Source of the DNA: Ruminococcus sp. | GTDB lineage: Bacteria > Bacillota > Clostridia > Oscillospirales > Ruminococcaceae | Length of the DNA stretch: 64,000 bases | Assembly: GCA_015066815.1 (NCBI GenBank) | Contig: SVNR01000005.1 | Coordinates: forward strand, 1-64,000 | Direction: 5' to 3' | Shown here: one piece after another, positions 42,443 to 54,178 of the stretch | Layout: every line of letters starts with the position of its first letter | How positions within the stretch are numbered: position 1 is the stretch's first letter | Translations under genes and position numbers: made by a program | The notes under the pieces: model-generated | What the model was told of the DNA's origin: nothing | The model's database searches: none | What the model saw: the letters and a program-made list of their open reading frames with translations, nothing else

Positions 42443-43807
42443 ATGTCAACGGTTGCAGCGATATCAACGCCTAACGCTATAGGCGGAATATCTGTAATAA
42501 GGATCTCCGGACCTGACTCTTTTTGTATCTGCGATAAGGTTTTCAGAGCGTATAACGGAAAAAAAGCTTCAGAGATGGAGGGCTATACATGTGCATACGG
42601 AGAGATTTCTGAAAACGGAGAAAAGCTTGACGATGTGGTTCTTACTGTGTTCCGTGCGCCGAAAAGTTATACCGGCGAGGACGTGGCGGAGATATCCTGT
42701 CATGGCGGAATGTATATAACAAGACAGATCCTGAGGCTTGTCACAGCATCGGGAGCGGAGCTTGCCGGAGCAGGTGAATTTACCAAAAGAGCGTTTCTGA
42801 ACGGCAAAATGTCCCTTACTCAGGCAGAGGCAGTAATGGATGTTATTTCATCAAACAGCAGAAGCGAACTGAGATACGCTGTCGCACTCAAGGACGGAGC
42901 CATGTTCAGAAGAATATCATCTGTCAGGGAAAAGCTTCTTAAGGTTCTCGGAGATCTTGCGGCATGGGCAGATTATCCTGAGGAAGAGGATATTCCTTTT
43001 GTTGAGCCTCAGAAGCTTGACGCAGATCTTGAGGACATACGTGCAGAGCTTTCCGGACTTTCTTCTACATATGACTATGGAAAAATAATAAAAGAAGGCA
43101 TAAACACAGTCATAGTAGGAAGACCGAACGTTGGAAAATCAACTCTGATGAACTGTCTTAGCGGATACGAGCGGAGTATTGTGACGAACATAGCCGGAAC
43201 TACAAGAGACGTAGTTGAAGAGTATGTAAAAGTAGGCGAGCTTACGATAAGGCTTTCGGATACTGCAGGCATACGAAGCACCGATGATTGTATAGAACAA
43301 AAAGGAGTAGAGATAGCATACGGAAAAATAAAAGAAGCGGATCTTATACTTGCTGTATTTGATTCATCCGAAGAGTTATCTGATGACGATAAGAAAATAA
43401 TTGATTCCTTGTCAGAAAAAAATGCTATAGCGCTTCTGAACAAATCAGACAAGGAGCGCAAGGCGGATACCGGATATCTTGAAGCTCACTTTAAGTATGT
43501 CATAGAAATATCTGCAAAGCATTCGGACGGAATAGAAGGACTTGAACAGTGTCTTGAAAAAATGTTTATAAACGAAGAAATAGATGCTCAGGGCGGAATA
43601 ATTGCAAACGAACGCCAGAAGCTCTGTCTTGAGATGTCGCTTTCATCTGTAAACAATGCAATATCGGCACTCAGAGCCGGTGAAAGTCTTGATGCTGTTA
43701 CTGTTCTTATAGATGAATCACTTGCCGGGCTTCTCAGGCTTACGGGTGAAAACGTTGCAGACAGTGTAGTAAATGAAGTGTTCTCACGTTTTTGTGTGGG
43801 AAAGTAG
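42443..43807 (+). CDS. mnmE: tRNA modification GTPase MnmE
   Basis: 454 aa; [46 protein letters not shown]-terminal FCVGK. Confidence 0.97.
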   Translation: MSTVAAISTPNAIGGISVIRISGPDSFCICDKVFRAYNGKKASEMEGYTCAYGEISENGEKLDDVVLTVFRAPKSYTGEDVAEISCHGGMYITRQILRLVTASGAELAGAGEFTKRAFLNGKMSLTQAEAVMDVISSNSRSELRYAVALKDGAMFRRISSVREKLLKVLGDLAAWADYPEEEDIPFVEPQKLDADLEDIRAELSGLSSTYDYGKIIKEGINTVIVGRPNVGKSTLMNCLSGYERSIVTNIAGTTRDVVEEYVKVGELTIRLSDTAGIRSTDDCIEQKGVEIAYGKIKEADLILAVFDSSEELSDDDKKIIDSLSEKNAIALLNKSDKERKADTGYLEAHFKYVIEISAKHSDGIEGLEQCLEKMFINEEIDAQGGIIANERQKLCLEMSLSSVNNAISALRAGESLDAVTVLIDESLAGLLRLTGENVADSVVNEVFSRFCVGK

Positions 43808-43823
43808 GAAAGGAAAGTTTTTG

Positions 43824-45704
43824 ATGGAATATGTAATGGGAAGCTATGATGTCATAGTTGTCGGAGCAGGTCATGCCGGAGTAGAAGCTGCTCTTGGAGC
43901 TGCAAGACTCGGCTGTTCGGCTGCGCTGTTTACTATTTCTCTTGATACGATAAGCAATATGCCTTGCAATCCCTCTATAGGCGGAACAGCCAAGGGACAT
44001 CTTGTGCGTGAGATAGACGCTCTCGGCGGTGAAATGGGAAGAGCGGCAGACAAATGCTTCATACAGAGCCGTATGCTCAACAAGGGACGAGGTCCCGCTG
44101 TACACAGTCTGAGAGCACAGGCAGACAGAAAGCTTCTTCATCAGTATATGAAAAACGTTTGTGAAAATCAGGAAAACCTTGATATAAAGCAGGCGGAAGT
44201 AACCGCTGTTATAACAGAGGACGGAAAAATAACAGGAATAAAAACTCATCTTGGTGCTGTATATCATGCAAAGGCAGTTATCATAGCCACAGGCACATAT
44301 CTCAGAGGAAAGATACACGTTGGTGAAAGCTCCTACACAGGAGGACCTGATGCTATAATAGCTCCGATGAGTCTTACTGATTCTCTTAAAGAAAACGGAA
44401 TAACTCTCAGACGCTTTAAAACAGGTACGCCGTGCCGTGTACACCGCAGAAGCATAAACTTTGATATTCTCGAAAAGCAGGATGGGGACGATGATATAAC
44501 CCCGTTTTCCTTTGAGACAGACAGGAGCGGACTGAAGAATCAGGTAAGCTGCTATATTTCATATACAAACGCAGAGACTCACAGAGTAATAAAAGAAAAT
44601 CTTCATCGTTCTCCTCTCTATGGAGGCAAGATAGAGGGTGTTGGTCCGAGATACTGTCCTTCTATCGAGGACAAGATAGTAAGATTTGCAGATAAGGAAA
44701 GACATCAGCTTTTTATAGAGCCTATGGGACTTGATACTGACGAATATTATCTTCAGGGAATGTCATCATCTCTTCCGGAGGATGTACAGCTTGCTTTTTT
44801 AAGAACTATAAAAGGCCTTGAAAACGTAGAGATAATGCGTCCTGCATATGCTATCGAATATGACTGCTGTGATCCTACTGAGCTTCTTCCTACGCTTGAA
44901 TTCAAAAACATCAGCGGACTTTACGGAGCAGGTCAGTTCAACGGAACAAGCGGATACGAGGAGGCAGCAGCGCAGGGACTTGTTGCCGGAATAAACGCAG
45001 CCTTGAAGATACAGGGAAAAGAACCTCTTATTCTTGACAGAGCAAGCTCATATACAGGAACGCTCATAGACGATCTTGTTACAAAGGGATGTGACGATCC
45101 TTACAGAATGATGACCTCAAGGAGTGAATACAGGCTGCTTCTCAGACAGGATAACTGTGATCAGCGTCTTACACCGATAGGTCACAGGATAGGTCTTATA
45201 AGTGATGAACGTTTTGAAAGACTAAAAATAAAAGAAAAACAGATAGCTGAGGAGTTTGAGCGTGTAAGTACTCTTAACATCGCTCCGAGTGAAGAGCTGA
45301 ACAGATTTCTTGAGGAAAACGGAACGACTCCTATGTCTACAGGCTGCAAGCTGGTAGATCTTATGAGAAGGCCGCAGCTTAACTATTTTATGCTTGAAAA
45401 ATTTGATAAAAACAGGCCGTCACTTGATTTTTACGTGTGTGAGCAGGTAGATCTGAAGATAAAGTATGACGGTTATATCCAGAAGCAGATAGCACAGGTC
45501 GAACAGATGCGTAAGCTCAACGATAAGGTTCTTCCGGAGGATATAGATTATAAGGAGATAAAGGGCTTAAGACTTGAAGCAGTTGAAAAGCTTTCAAAAT
45601 TCAGACCCTTCAGTATAGGTCATGCTTCAAGAATATCCGGTGTATCGCCTGCTGATATTTCCGTTCTGCTTATATGGCTTGAACAGACAAACAGAAAAAA
45701 ATGA
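43824..45704 (+). CDS. mnmG: tRNA uridine-5-carboxymethylaminomethyl modification enzyme MnmG
   Basis: [47 protein letters not shown]; start taken at internal ATG 43824. Confidence 0.97.
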   Translation: MEYVMGSYDVIVVGAGHAGVEAALGAARLGCSAALFTISLDTISNMPCNPSIGGTAKGHLVREIDALGGEMGRAADKCFIQSRMLNKGRGPAVHSLRAQADRKLLHQYMKNVCENQENLDIKQAEVTAVITEDGKITGIKTHLGAVYHAKAVIIATGTYLRGKIHVGESSYTGGPDAIIAPMSLTDSLKENGITLRRFKTGTPCRVHRRSINFDILEKQDGDDDITPFSFETDRSGLKNQVSCYISYTNAETHRVIKENLHRSPLYGGKIEGVGPRYCPSIEDKIVRFADKERHQLFIEPMGLDTDEYYLQGMSSSLPEDVQLAFLRTIKGLENVEIMRPAYAIEYDCCDPTELLPTLEFKNISGLYGAGQFNGTSGYEEAAAQGLVAGINAALKIQGKEPLILDRASSYTGTLIDDLVTKGCDDPYRMMTSRSEYRLLLRQDNCDQRLTPIGHRIGLISDERFERLKIKEKQIAEEFERVSTLNIAPSEELNRFLEENGTTPMSTGCKLVDLMRRPQLNYFMLEKFDKNRPSLDFYVCEQVDLKIKYDGYIQKQIAQVEQMRKLNDKVLPEDIDYKEIKGLRLEAVEKLSKFRPFSIGHASRISGVSPADISVLLIWLEQTNRKK

Positions 45705-45722
45705 GAATAAGGACGGTGTCAT

Positions 45723-46427
45723 ATGTTACCCGAATACAGCGAATGCCGAAAAGTTTTTGAAGAAAACGGACTCGTGCTTACAGAGGAGGTTTATGAAAAG
45801 CTTGACATATATGCTGAGTTTCTTGTTGAAACAAACAAGGTCATAAACCTCACTGCTATAACTGAGCCTTCGGATATTCTGATAAAGCATTTTGCGGACA
45901 GCATATCGATAACAAAGTATGTTGATTTTTTTGACAAAGCAAGAGCGATAGACGTAGGTACAGGAGCAGGCTTTCCGCTTCTTCCTGTAAAAATATATAA
46001 GCCGGATATAAGGATAACACTGCTTGACGGAAACAACAAAAGAATACGTTTTTTGTCGGAGCTTTGTGAAAAAATATCAGTGGACGCCGAATGCATCCAT
46101 GAAAGAGCAGAGCTTCTGGCACGCAGGGATGAATACAGGGAGCAGTATGATATTGCAACCGCAAGAGCTGTCTCAGCGATGCCTGTTCTTAGCGAATACT
46201 GTATGCCGTTTGTGAAAAAAGGCGGTATATTCTGTGCTATGAAGGGACCTTCAGAGGATATAGCTGCCGCACATAATGCAATAAAGCTTCTCGGAGGGGA
46301 GCTTCAGAATGATATAAGCTATGAAATAAACGGTGAACAGAGAAGAGTTGTACTCGTAAAAAAAATATCCCGGATTTCGCCAAAATTCCCCAGAGCTTCT
46401 GGTAAAATAAAATCAAAACCGCTGTAA
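45723..46427 (+). CDS. rsmG: 16S rRNA (guanine527-N7)-methyltransferase RsmG
   Basis: LVETNKVINLTAITEPSDILIKHFADSISITKY, AIDVGTGAGFPLLPVKI. Confidence 0.95.
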   Translation: MLPEYSECRKVFEENGLVLTEEVYEKLDIYAEFLVETNKVINLTAITEPSDILIKHFADSISITKYVDFFDKARAIDVGTGAGFPLLPVKIYKPDIRITLLDGNNKRIRFLSELCEKISVDAECIHERAELLARRDEYREQYDIATARAVSAMPVLSEYCMPFVKKGGIFCAMKGPSEDIAAAHNAIKLLGGELQNDISYEINGEQRRVVLVKKISRISPKFPRASGKIKSKPL

Positions 46428-46446
46428 AAACAGCGGTTTTTGTTTT
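46415..46446 (+). terminator. Rho-independent terminator after rsmG
   Basis: aaaaccgctg-taaaaa-cagcggtttttgtttt. Confidence 0.85.
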
Positions 46447-46643
46447 ATCATAACGAAAAACGTCGAAATGTTTTTATAGAAATTATTTCCAGAATAGGTT
46501 ATAATACAGTTAACGAGGTTATGGTAAATATAGTAAATGAAAAAATGTTTTTTTCGTTCTGTATTATACTGTTTCTTTAAACTGAAAATACATACGTCTA
46601 AAGTCTGAAAAAAGTTCGTCAAAAATAAAAAGGAGTTATTAAC

Positions 46644-47456
46644 ATGGGAGCGTTTTTGAGTTTTACAAAAGAAAAGCAGATAAACAAGGTAGTTCAGATA
46701 GATATTTGCGATATATCGCCGAATCCTCATCAGCCGAGGACTGAGTTTGAACGCGGAGATATTTTTTCGCTTGCAGAAAGCATAAGACAGAACGGCATAC
46801 TTCAGCCGCTTACAGTAAGAAAGTCAGATGACGGTTATGAGATAATAGCAGGAGAAAGAAGACTCAGAGCGGCAAAGCTTGCAGGACTCCTGAGTGTTCC
46901 GTGTATAATAATGAACATAAGCGAGAGAAACTCAGCTATACTTGCACTTGTTGAAAATATCCAGCGCCAGGATCTGTCGTTTTTTGATGAGGCAGCCGCA
47001 ATTGAAAAGCTTATAAACTACTACGGAATGACACAGGAGGATGCTGCAATAAAGCTCGGAAAGGCTCAGAGCACTATTGCAAACAAGCTCAGGCTTTTAA
47101 AGCTTTCTGAAGAAGAAAGACGTGTAATAACAAGATATGAGCTTACTGAACGTCATGCAAGAGCACTGCTTAAGCTTGGTTCTTCTGAGGACAGGCTTCT
47201 GATAATAAACAGAGTAGTGAAGGCTAAGCTCAACGTAGAAAAAACAGAGCAGATAATCGAGGAATACATATCAAAGAACAAGCTCAAGGAAAGCTACCGT
47301 AAGCGCAGCAAGGTGTTTGCAGATGTGAGGCTGTTTGTAAATTCGATAAACAAGGCGGTTGAAACAATGAAAGCCGCTGGTATATCCGCAGATTCATGTA
47401 AGATACAGTATGATGATTTTGTTGAATACAGAGTAAGAATACCTCTTGAAAAATAA
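46644..47456 (+). CDS. noc: ParB/Noc-like nucleoid occlusion protein
   Basis: 270 aa; ISPNPHQPRTEFERGDIFSLAESIRQNGILQPLTVRKSDDGYEIIAGERRLRAAKLAGL..GKAQSTIANKLRLL, between rsmG and parA. Confidence 0.88.
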   Translation: MGAFLSFTKEKQINKVVQIDICDISPNPHQPRTEFERGDIFSLAESIRQNGILQPLTVRKSDDGYEIIAGERRLRAAKLAGLLSVPCIIMNISERNSAILALVENIQRQDLSFFDEAAAIEKLINYYGMTQEDAAIKLGKAQSTIANKLRLLKLSEEERRVITRYELTERHARALLKLGSSEDRLLIINRVVKAKLNVEKTEQIIEEYISKNKLKESYRKRSKVFADVRLFVNSINKAVETMKAAGISADSCKIQYDDFVEYRVRIPLEK

Positions 47457-47473
47457 AAACTCTCTCCTAAAAA

Positions 47474-47507
47474 AAACAGATGTTCCACGTGGAACATCTG
47501 TTTTTTT
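47474..47507 (+). terminator. hairpin/terminator whose stem is a parS sequence
   Basis: aaacagaTGTTCCACGTGGAACAtctgttttttt. Confidence 0.8.
47481..47496. promoter_or_regulatory. parS-like site
   Basis: TGTTCCACGTGGAACA: perfect 16-bp palindrome differing at one position from the B. subtilis parS consensus TGTTnCACGTGAAACA. Confidence 0.8.
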
Positions 47508-47539
47508 AAGGAGATTCAAGGATATTCTGTAAAAATATA

Positions 47540-47568
47540 TTGAAACCCTGAGTGTTTTGTGATATACT
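47540..47568 (+). promoter_or_regulatory. sigma-A type promoter upstream of the 47621 gene
   Basis: TTGAAA (47540), 17 nt, TATACT (47563). Confidence 0.55.
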
Positions 47569-47620
47569 ATGATAAACCCATTCTGTTTTACAGACAAAAT
47601 AAAAAAGGAGACAAAACACT

Positions 47621-48163
47621 ATGATCGAAACTTATGAAACAGGACTCAAGGAGCTTACAGACAGCGATATAGTAAGTACGCTGCAGGCCACAAGTATAGG
47701 AACGCTTGCTGTGTCAGTACTTATAATACTGGTAATAGGGATTGTTGCACTGGTATCGTTTGTCAGAAACAAATCAGGAACAAGGACAGGAAGAAAATCC
47801 GACAAGGCAGCGTTTGTTATAATGATTATTATATTTACGCTGATGCTCGGACCGGGTACGGTAAACTCGGCGATAACTCTTGCAAATCCGGATAACTACA
47901 GCGTTCAGACTGTTTCTGTAACACACATGAATACCAAAACAAGAACATCCAGAAGAGGCAGCAGAAGAAGGAGATCAAAAAGCTACTATATAAAAGTAAG
48001 CGGATATAATAAGAAGCTGAAAGTAACCCAGGGAATGTATGAAAAGCTGAGTGTAGGAGAGCAGGTCTATGTTGTAAAGAACGAAAACATAAGACTTCCC
48101 GGCAAGGCGCTTTATGACTGTGTCTGGGAAAAGAGCGAATACAGGTATACAGGAAATAAGTAA
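47621..48163 (+). CDS. membrane protein of unknown function
   Basis: 180 aa; two hydrophobic segments; Arg/Ser-rich stretch (TRTSRRGSRRRRSKSYYIKVSGYNKKLKVTQGMYEKLSVGEQVYVVKNE); RBS aaaaggag. Confidence 0.7.
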   Translation: MIETYETGLKELTDSDIVSTLQATSIGTLAVSVLIILVIGIVALVSFVRNKSGTRTGRKSDKAAFVIMIIIFTLMLGPGTVNSAITLANPDNYSVQTVSVTHMNTKTRTSRRGSRRRRSKSYYIKVSGYNKKLKVTQGMYEKLSVGEQVYVVKNENIRLPGKALYDCVWEKSEYRYTGNK

Positions 48164-48201
48164 GCTTGTTTTTAAAAGAAGGTTTATATTTCAGAAAGAT
48201 A

Positions 48202-48242
48202 AAAAAATCCTCTGTGAAATTTATCACACAGAGGGTTTTTTT
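48202..48242 (+). terminator. Rho-independent terminator
   Basis: aaaaatcctctgtg-aaatttat-cacacagagggttttttt. Confidence 0.85.
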
Positions 48243-48331
48243 CTTTACACCGGTTGTAACCTCTCAGTCAGCTTTGCTGACAGCTCTCTGAAAGAAGAGC
48301 GTATTTTCCGCTGTTTTTATCTTGTAGAAAT

Positions 48332-48376
48332 AAATTATAGTGAACGTCAAATTTATTTTGACGTTCACTATAATTT
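48332..48376. repeat. palindromic intergenic repeat, copy 4
   Basis: aaattatagtgaacgtcaaatttattttgacgttcactataattt; near-perfect 45-bp palindrome. Confidence 0.8.
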
Positions 48377-48386
48377 ATGGTATAAT
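48358..48386 (+). promoter_or_regulatory. candidate parA promoter partly formed by the palindromic repeat
   Basis: TTGACG (48358-48363, inside repeat right arm), 17 nt, TATAAT (48381-48386). Confidence 0.65.
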
Positions 48387-48430
48387 AATAGTTGGCAAAA
48401 ATTTTTTTGAAACAGAGAGGAGGAGACGGA

Positions 48431-49243
48431 TTGGGTAAGGTGATAGCAGTCGCCAATCAAAAGGGCGGAGTAGGAAAATCAACTACCGTAATAAATCTTG
48501 CCGCGTTTCTCGGCAGCAGAAACAAAAAGATCCTCTGTATAGATCTCGACGCTCAGGGAAATGTAACGAGCGGCTTCGGGATAAGAAAAAAAACAGTCAG
48601 ATTTTCTTCATACGATCTGCTTATAGGCAGGGCGAATGTTCAGGAAACTGCCGTATATACCGAGTTTGAAAATATTTCTGTGGTTCCGTCAACATCCGCA
48701 CTTGCAGGTGCAGAAATAGAAATAATGGAGCTGGAAGGCAGACTTAAAAGACTTAAGATGCAGATACTTTCATGCAGACATGAGTATGACTATATATTTA
48801 TTGACTGTCCGCCGTCATTGAGTCTGGTAACTCTTAACGGACTTGTTGCTGCTGACAGTGTGATAATTCCGCTTCAGTGTGAATTTTTCTCGCTTGAGGG
48901 ACTTTCACAGCTCAGCGAAATAATAAAGCATGTCAAGTCAAAGGAAAATCCTTCACTTGAGATAGAAGGACTTCTGTTTACAATGTATGATCCTCGTCTT
49001 AATGTCACAAACATGGTTGTAAATGAAGTAAAAAAAGTTTTTCCGGATTCGGTTTTTGAAACTACTATACCACGTAACGTAAGACTTTCCGAAGCACCTT
49101 CATACGGCATGCCTGTCATGTACTATGATAAGAACTCAAAGGGTGCGGAGGCTTATGCAAGACTTGGAATGGAGCTTCTCGGAGAAAAGTACGAGGAAAA
49201 ACCAAAGAAGAAGTTTTCACTCGGCATAAAAAAGAAAAAATAA
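48431..49243 (+). CDS. parA: chromosome-partitioning ATPase ParA/Soj (TTG start)
   Basis: GKVIAVANQKGGVGKSTTVINLAAFL, LDAQGNVTSGFG, DCPPSLSLVTLNGL. Confidence 0.95.
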   Translation: MGKVIAVANQKGGVGKSTTVINLAAFLGSRNKKILCIDLDAQGNVTSGFGIRKKTVRFSSYDLLIGRANVQETAVYTEFENISVVPSTSALAGAEIEIMELEGRLKRLKMQILSCRHEYDYIFIDCPPSLSLVTLNGLVAADSVIIPLQCEFFSLEGLSQLSEIIKHVKSKENPSLEIEGLLFTMYDPRLNVTNMVVNEVKKVFPDSVFETTIPRNVRLSEAPSYGMPVMYYDKNSKGAEAYARLGMELLGEKYEEKPKKKFSLGIKKKK

Positions 49244-49256
49244 CTGAAAGGAAGTG

Positions 49257-50108
49257 ATGTGCTTGGCAGTAAAAAAAGGCGGTCTTGGAATGGGGCTGGA
49301 GGCGTTATTCAGTGACAATACCTCTGAGATACAGGTAAAGAAAACGCTGCGTACTTCAGAGATAGAACCGAACAGGTTACAGCCGAGAAAATCTTTTGAT
49401 GAGGACGGCATTGCTTCTCTTGCAGAATCAATAAAAGAACACGGTCTGATACAGCCGCTGCTTGTTCGTCCGTACAACGGCGCATATCAGATAGTTGCAG
49501 GTGAGAGACGTTGGAGAGCGGCAAAGGTCGCTATGCTGGAAGAGGTCCCTGTTATCATCAAGGAGCTTTCCGACTCGGAAACCATGCAGCTGGCTCTTAT
49601 AGAGAACCTGCAGCGTGAAAATCTTACTCCGATCGAAGCTGCATCGGGACTTAAGGAGCTTGTGGATACATATGGCATGACACACGAAAACATCTCACGT
49701 ATAGTAGGTATATCAAGGTCATCCGTATCAAACACAATAAGACTTCTCGGTCTGCCCGAAGAGGTAAAGGAGCTCATAGGACAGGGTCTTGTTTCTATGG
49801 GACATGCCAAGGTTCTTCTGTCGGTTGAAGACGAGGAGCTTATAAAGGAGCTTGCAGCGAGAGTTGCTGAAGGTAATCTTACTGTAAGGTCACTTGAAAC
49901 ACTGGTTGCAGGACTTAAGTCGGACAAGAAAAAAAGCTCAGACACGAAGCCTTCTGACAGTTACTTTAAAGAGATGGAAATAAGTCTTAAGGAGCGGCTT
50001 GGCAGAAAAGTAAGTGTCAAGCATAAGAACAACGATAAAGGAACTCTGGTTCTGGAGTTTTATGATAAGGCGGATCTGCTGTTTCTGGCAGATAAGCTTG
50101 CAAAATAA
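49257..50108 (+). CDS. parB: chromosome-partitioning protein ParB/Spo0J
   Basis: KKGGLGMGLEALFSDN, IEPNRLQPRKSFDEDGIASLAESIKEHGLIQPLLVRP, AGERRWRAAK; start 49257 or TTG 49263. Confidence 0.95.
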   Translation: MCLAVKKGGLGMGLEALFSDNTSEIQVKKTLRTSEIEPNRLQPRKSFDEDGIASLAESIKEHGLIQPLLVRPYNGAYQIVAGERRWRAAKVAMLEEVPVIIKELSDSETMQLALIENLQRENLTPIEAASGLKELVDTYGMTHENISRIVGISRSSVSNTIRLLGLPEEVKELIGQGLVSMGHAKVLLSVEDEELIKELAARVAEGNLTVRSLETLVAGLKSDKKKSSDTKPSDSYFKEMEISLKERLGRKVSVKHKNNDKGTLVLEFYDKADLLFLADKLAK

Positions 50109-50137
50109 AAAAATATTGAAAGAGAGTACATAGTAGT

Positions 50138-51421
50138 ATGCTGGATATCAAATTTGTCAGAGAAAATCCCGATATAGTAAAACAGAACATAAAAAACAAG
50201 TTTCAGGACAGCAAGCTTCCTCTTGTTGACGAGGCTATAGAGCTTGACAAGAGAAACCGTGCGATAAAGCAGGAGGTAGAAGCTCTCAGAGCTGACAGAA
50301 ACAAGCTTTCCAAGCAGATAGGTGCACTCATGGGTCAGGGTAAGAAGGATGAGGCTGAGCAGGTAAAGGCTCAGGTAAAGACTCAGGCTGACCGTCTTGA
50401 CGCTCTGTCAGCAGAGGAAAAGGAAGTTGAAGAGAAGCTCAGAAAAACAATGATGGTAATACCGAATATCATCGATTCTTCTGTTCCGATAGGCAAGGAT
50501 GATTCGGAAAACGTTGAGATAGAAAAGTTCGGCGAGCCTCGTGTTCCTGACTTTGAGGTACCATATCACACAGATATCATGGAGAAGTTAAACGGTATAG
50601 ACCTTGAGAGTGCAAGAAAGGTTGCAGGAAACGGCTTCTACTATCTTATGGGTGATATAGCTGTGCTCCATTCATCAATACTTGCATACGCAAGAGACTT
50701 TATGGTGCAGAGAGGCTTCACATACTGTATTCCTCCTTTTATGATCAGAAGCGACGTGGTAACAGGTGTTATGAGCTTTGCCGAAATGGACGCTATGATG
50801 TATAAGATAGAGGGTGAGGATCTGTATCTTATAGGTACAAGTGAGCATTCCATGATAGGAAAGTTCATAGACACAGTAAATCCTGAGGAAAAGCTTCCGT
50901 ATACTCTTACAAGCTATTCACCATGCTTCCGTAAGGAAAAGGGTGCTCACGGACTTGAAGAGAGAGGCGTTTACCGTATTCATCAGTTTGAAAAGCAGGA
51001 AATGATAGTAGTCTGCAAGCCTGAAGAGAGTAAGGAATGGTTTGAAAAGCTCTGGAAGAACACTGTAGATCTTTTCAGAAGCCTTGATATTCCTGTACGT
51101 ACAATAGAATGCTGCTCAGGAGACCTTGCTGACCTTAAGGTTAAGTCAATAGACGTTGAGGCGTGGTCACCAAGACAGAAAAAATACTTTGAAGTAGGAA
51201 GCTGTTCAAACCTCGGCGATGCACAGGCAAGAAGACTCAAAATAAGAGTACGCGGCGAAAACGGAAATTATTTTGCACATACACTCAACAATACAGTTGT
51301 AGCTCCTCCGAGAATGCTTATTGCTTTCCTTGAAAACAACCTCAACGAGGATGGTTCGGTAAATATTCCTGAAGCACTCGTTCCTTATATCAGAAAGGAA
51401 AAGCTCACACCTGATGCATAG
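50138..51421 (+). CDS. serS: seryl-tRNA synthetase
   Basis: 427 aa; MLDIKFVRENPDIVKQNIKNK, GTSEHSMIGKF, GAHGLEERGVYRIHQFEKQEM. Confidence 0.97.
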   Translation: MLDIKFVRENPDIVKQNIKNKFQDSKLPLVDEAIELDKRNRAIKQEVEALRADRNKLSKQIGALMGQGKKDEAEQVKAQVKTQADRLDALSAEEKEVEEKLRKTMMVIPNIIDSSVPIGKDDSENVEIEKFGEPRVPDFEVPYHTDIMEKLNGIDLESARKVAGNGFYYLMGDIAVLHSSILAYARDFMVQRGFTYCIPPFMIRSDVVTGVMSFAEMDAMMYKIEGEDLYLIGTSEHSMIGKFIDTVNPEEKLPYTLTSYSPCFRKEKGAHGLEERGVYRIHQFEKQEMIVVCKPEESKEWFEKLWKNTVDLFRSLDIPVRTIECCSGDLADLKVKSIDVEAWSPRQKKYFEVGSCSNLGDAQARRLKIRVRGENGNYFAHTLNNTVVAPPRMLIAFLENNLNEDGSVNIPEALVPYIRKEKLTPDA

Positions 51422-52142
51422 TACAAGTTCGGAAACAACAGATGAAAAAAGAGTACGTTTTTACGAGTGTGACAGTCTGAAGCGCTTCAAGCTGTCAGAA
51501 ATACTCAGGTATGCGTCAGAGCTTGCCGGGTATGACTATACGCAAAAAGGCTTCTCACATGAGTATCTTATGAAAAACGATATGGTTTTTCTCGTTTCAA
51601 AGGTAAGCTTCAGGATTTTTAAAACCCCTGTCGACCAGCAGATGCTGAAAGCTTCAACATGGGAAAGAGAAATAAAGGGTGCGGTTTTCATGAGAGGCTT
51701 TGAGATAAAGGATGCCTCAGGAGAGCTTCTTCTCCAGGGAGAAAGCGGCTGGATACTCGTAAATCCTACAACACGCCGTATTCTGAAGCCGTCAGCCTAT
51801 GACTTTGGTACTGAAAAATTTCCTGAGAGGACCGTTCAGTGTGTACCGAACGGAAAAATAAAGCCCGGAGAGCTTACCTTCGCCGGCAGACGAGAGGTAC
51901 GCAGATCAGACATAGATGCAAACGGACATGTTTACAATGCAATATATGCAGATATGGCTCTCGATCATATCTCCGAAGATTTTTTCAAAAAAAATCCCGA
52001 AAACTTCAGGATAAACTACATAAGCGAAGCAAAGCTTGGCGATATAATAGATATATATGTATCTTATGAGGGGAAAAAAGCATTTGTTATTGGGACTACA
52101 GATGAAAAAACCTGCTTTGAAACAGAGTTCATCTACAGTTAA
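51414..52142 (+). CDS. acyl-ACP thioesterase-like protein
   Basis: 242 aa; two hot-dog halves (YECDSLKRFKLSEILRYASELAGYDYTQKGFSHEYL; RREVRRSDIDANGHVYNAIYADMALD); overlaps serS. Confidence 0.85.
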   Translation: MHSTSSETTDEKRVRFYECDSLKRFKLSEILRYASELAGYDYTQKGFSHEYLMKNDMVFLVSKVSFRIFKTPVDQQMLKASTWEREIKGAVFMRGFEIKDASGELLLQGESGWILVNPTTRRILKPSAYDFGTEKFPERTVQCVPNGKIKPGELTFAGRREVRRSDIDANGHVYNAIYADMALDHISEDFFKKNPENFRINYISEAKLGDIIDIYVSYEGKKAFVIGTTDEKTCFETEFIYS

Positions 52143-52160
52143 AGTTATTATTCTGTGCCA

Positions 52161-52244
52161 AAAAATAAATCCATAAAAAATTAATTTTTTTTATAAGCGA
52201 AGGTGCAGGGCGACCGCAAAGCCCTGCAAAAAGCCTTCAGAGCT
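52161..52244. repeat. direct repeat with internal hairpin, unit 1
   Basis: aaaaataaatccataaaaaattaattttttttataagcgaaggtgcagggcgaccgcaaagccctgcaaaaagccttcagagctt. Confidence 0.85.
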
Positions 52245-52266
52245 TCAGAATCAGAAACAAAAACCT

Positions 52267-52352
52267 AAAAAATAAATCCATAAAAAATTAATTTTTTTTA
52301 TAAGCGAAGGTGCAGGGCGACCGCAAAGCCCTGCAAAAAAGCCTTCAAAGCT
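52267..52352. repeat. direct repeat with internal hairpin, unit 2
   Basis: Near-identical second copy; hairpin gcagggc-gaccgcaaa-gccctgc inside gaagg...ccttc. Confidence 0.85.
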
Positions 52353-52402
52353 CCATATCCACAAGAATAATAACAATAAATAAGAAATTTCATCCATTAT
52401 AC

Positions 52403-52431
52403 TTGACAAACATTTTAAAATAGAGTATTCT
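52403..52431 (+). promoter_or_regulatory. sigma-A type promoter of guaB
   Basis: TTGACA (52403-52408), 17 nt, TATTCT (52426-52431). Confidence 0.7.
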
Positions 52432-52436
52432 AATAG

Positions 52437-53945
<1,509 letters not shown>

Positions 53946-53955
53946 TTCAATAATC

Positions 53956-53995
53956 AAAAAGACTCTGCACGCTCCGGTGGGCAGAGTCTTTTTTT
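53956..53995 (+). terminator. Rho-independent terminator after guaB
   Basis: aaaaagactctgc-acgctccggtgg-gcagagtcttttttt. Confidence 0.85.
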
Positions 53996-54178
53996 AATAC
54001 GTGGCATATAATATAACCACGGAGTATTTTTGCGGCTCTCAGAAAAGCTGCGTTCTCCGGTTATGGAATATGTAAGGGAATTTTTAACGGGATTTTTATT
54101 TTTCTGATTAAAAACTGTTTCTATGGTAATAATATATACAGAAAATATACACAGTAAAAAAGGGGTGTAACAGAAAAC

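Noticed and set aside
43740-44444. Minus-strand 234-aa ORF
   Set aside because: Antisense to the mnmE end and mnmG, with no recognisable motif; shadow ORF of a conserved gene.
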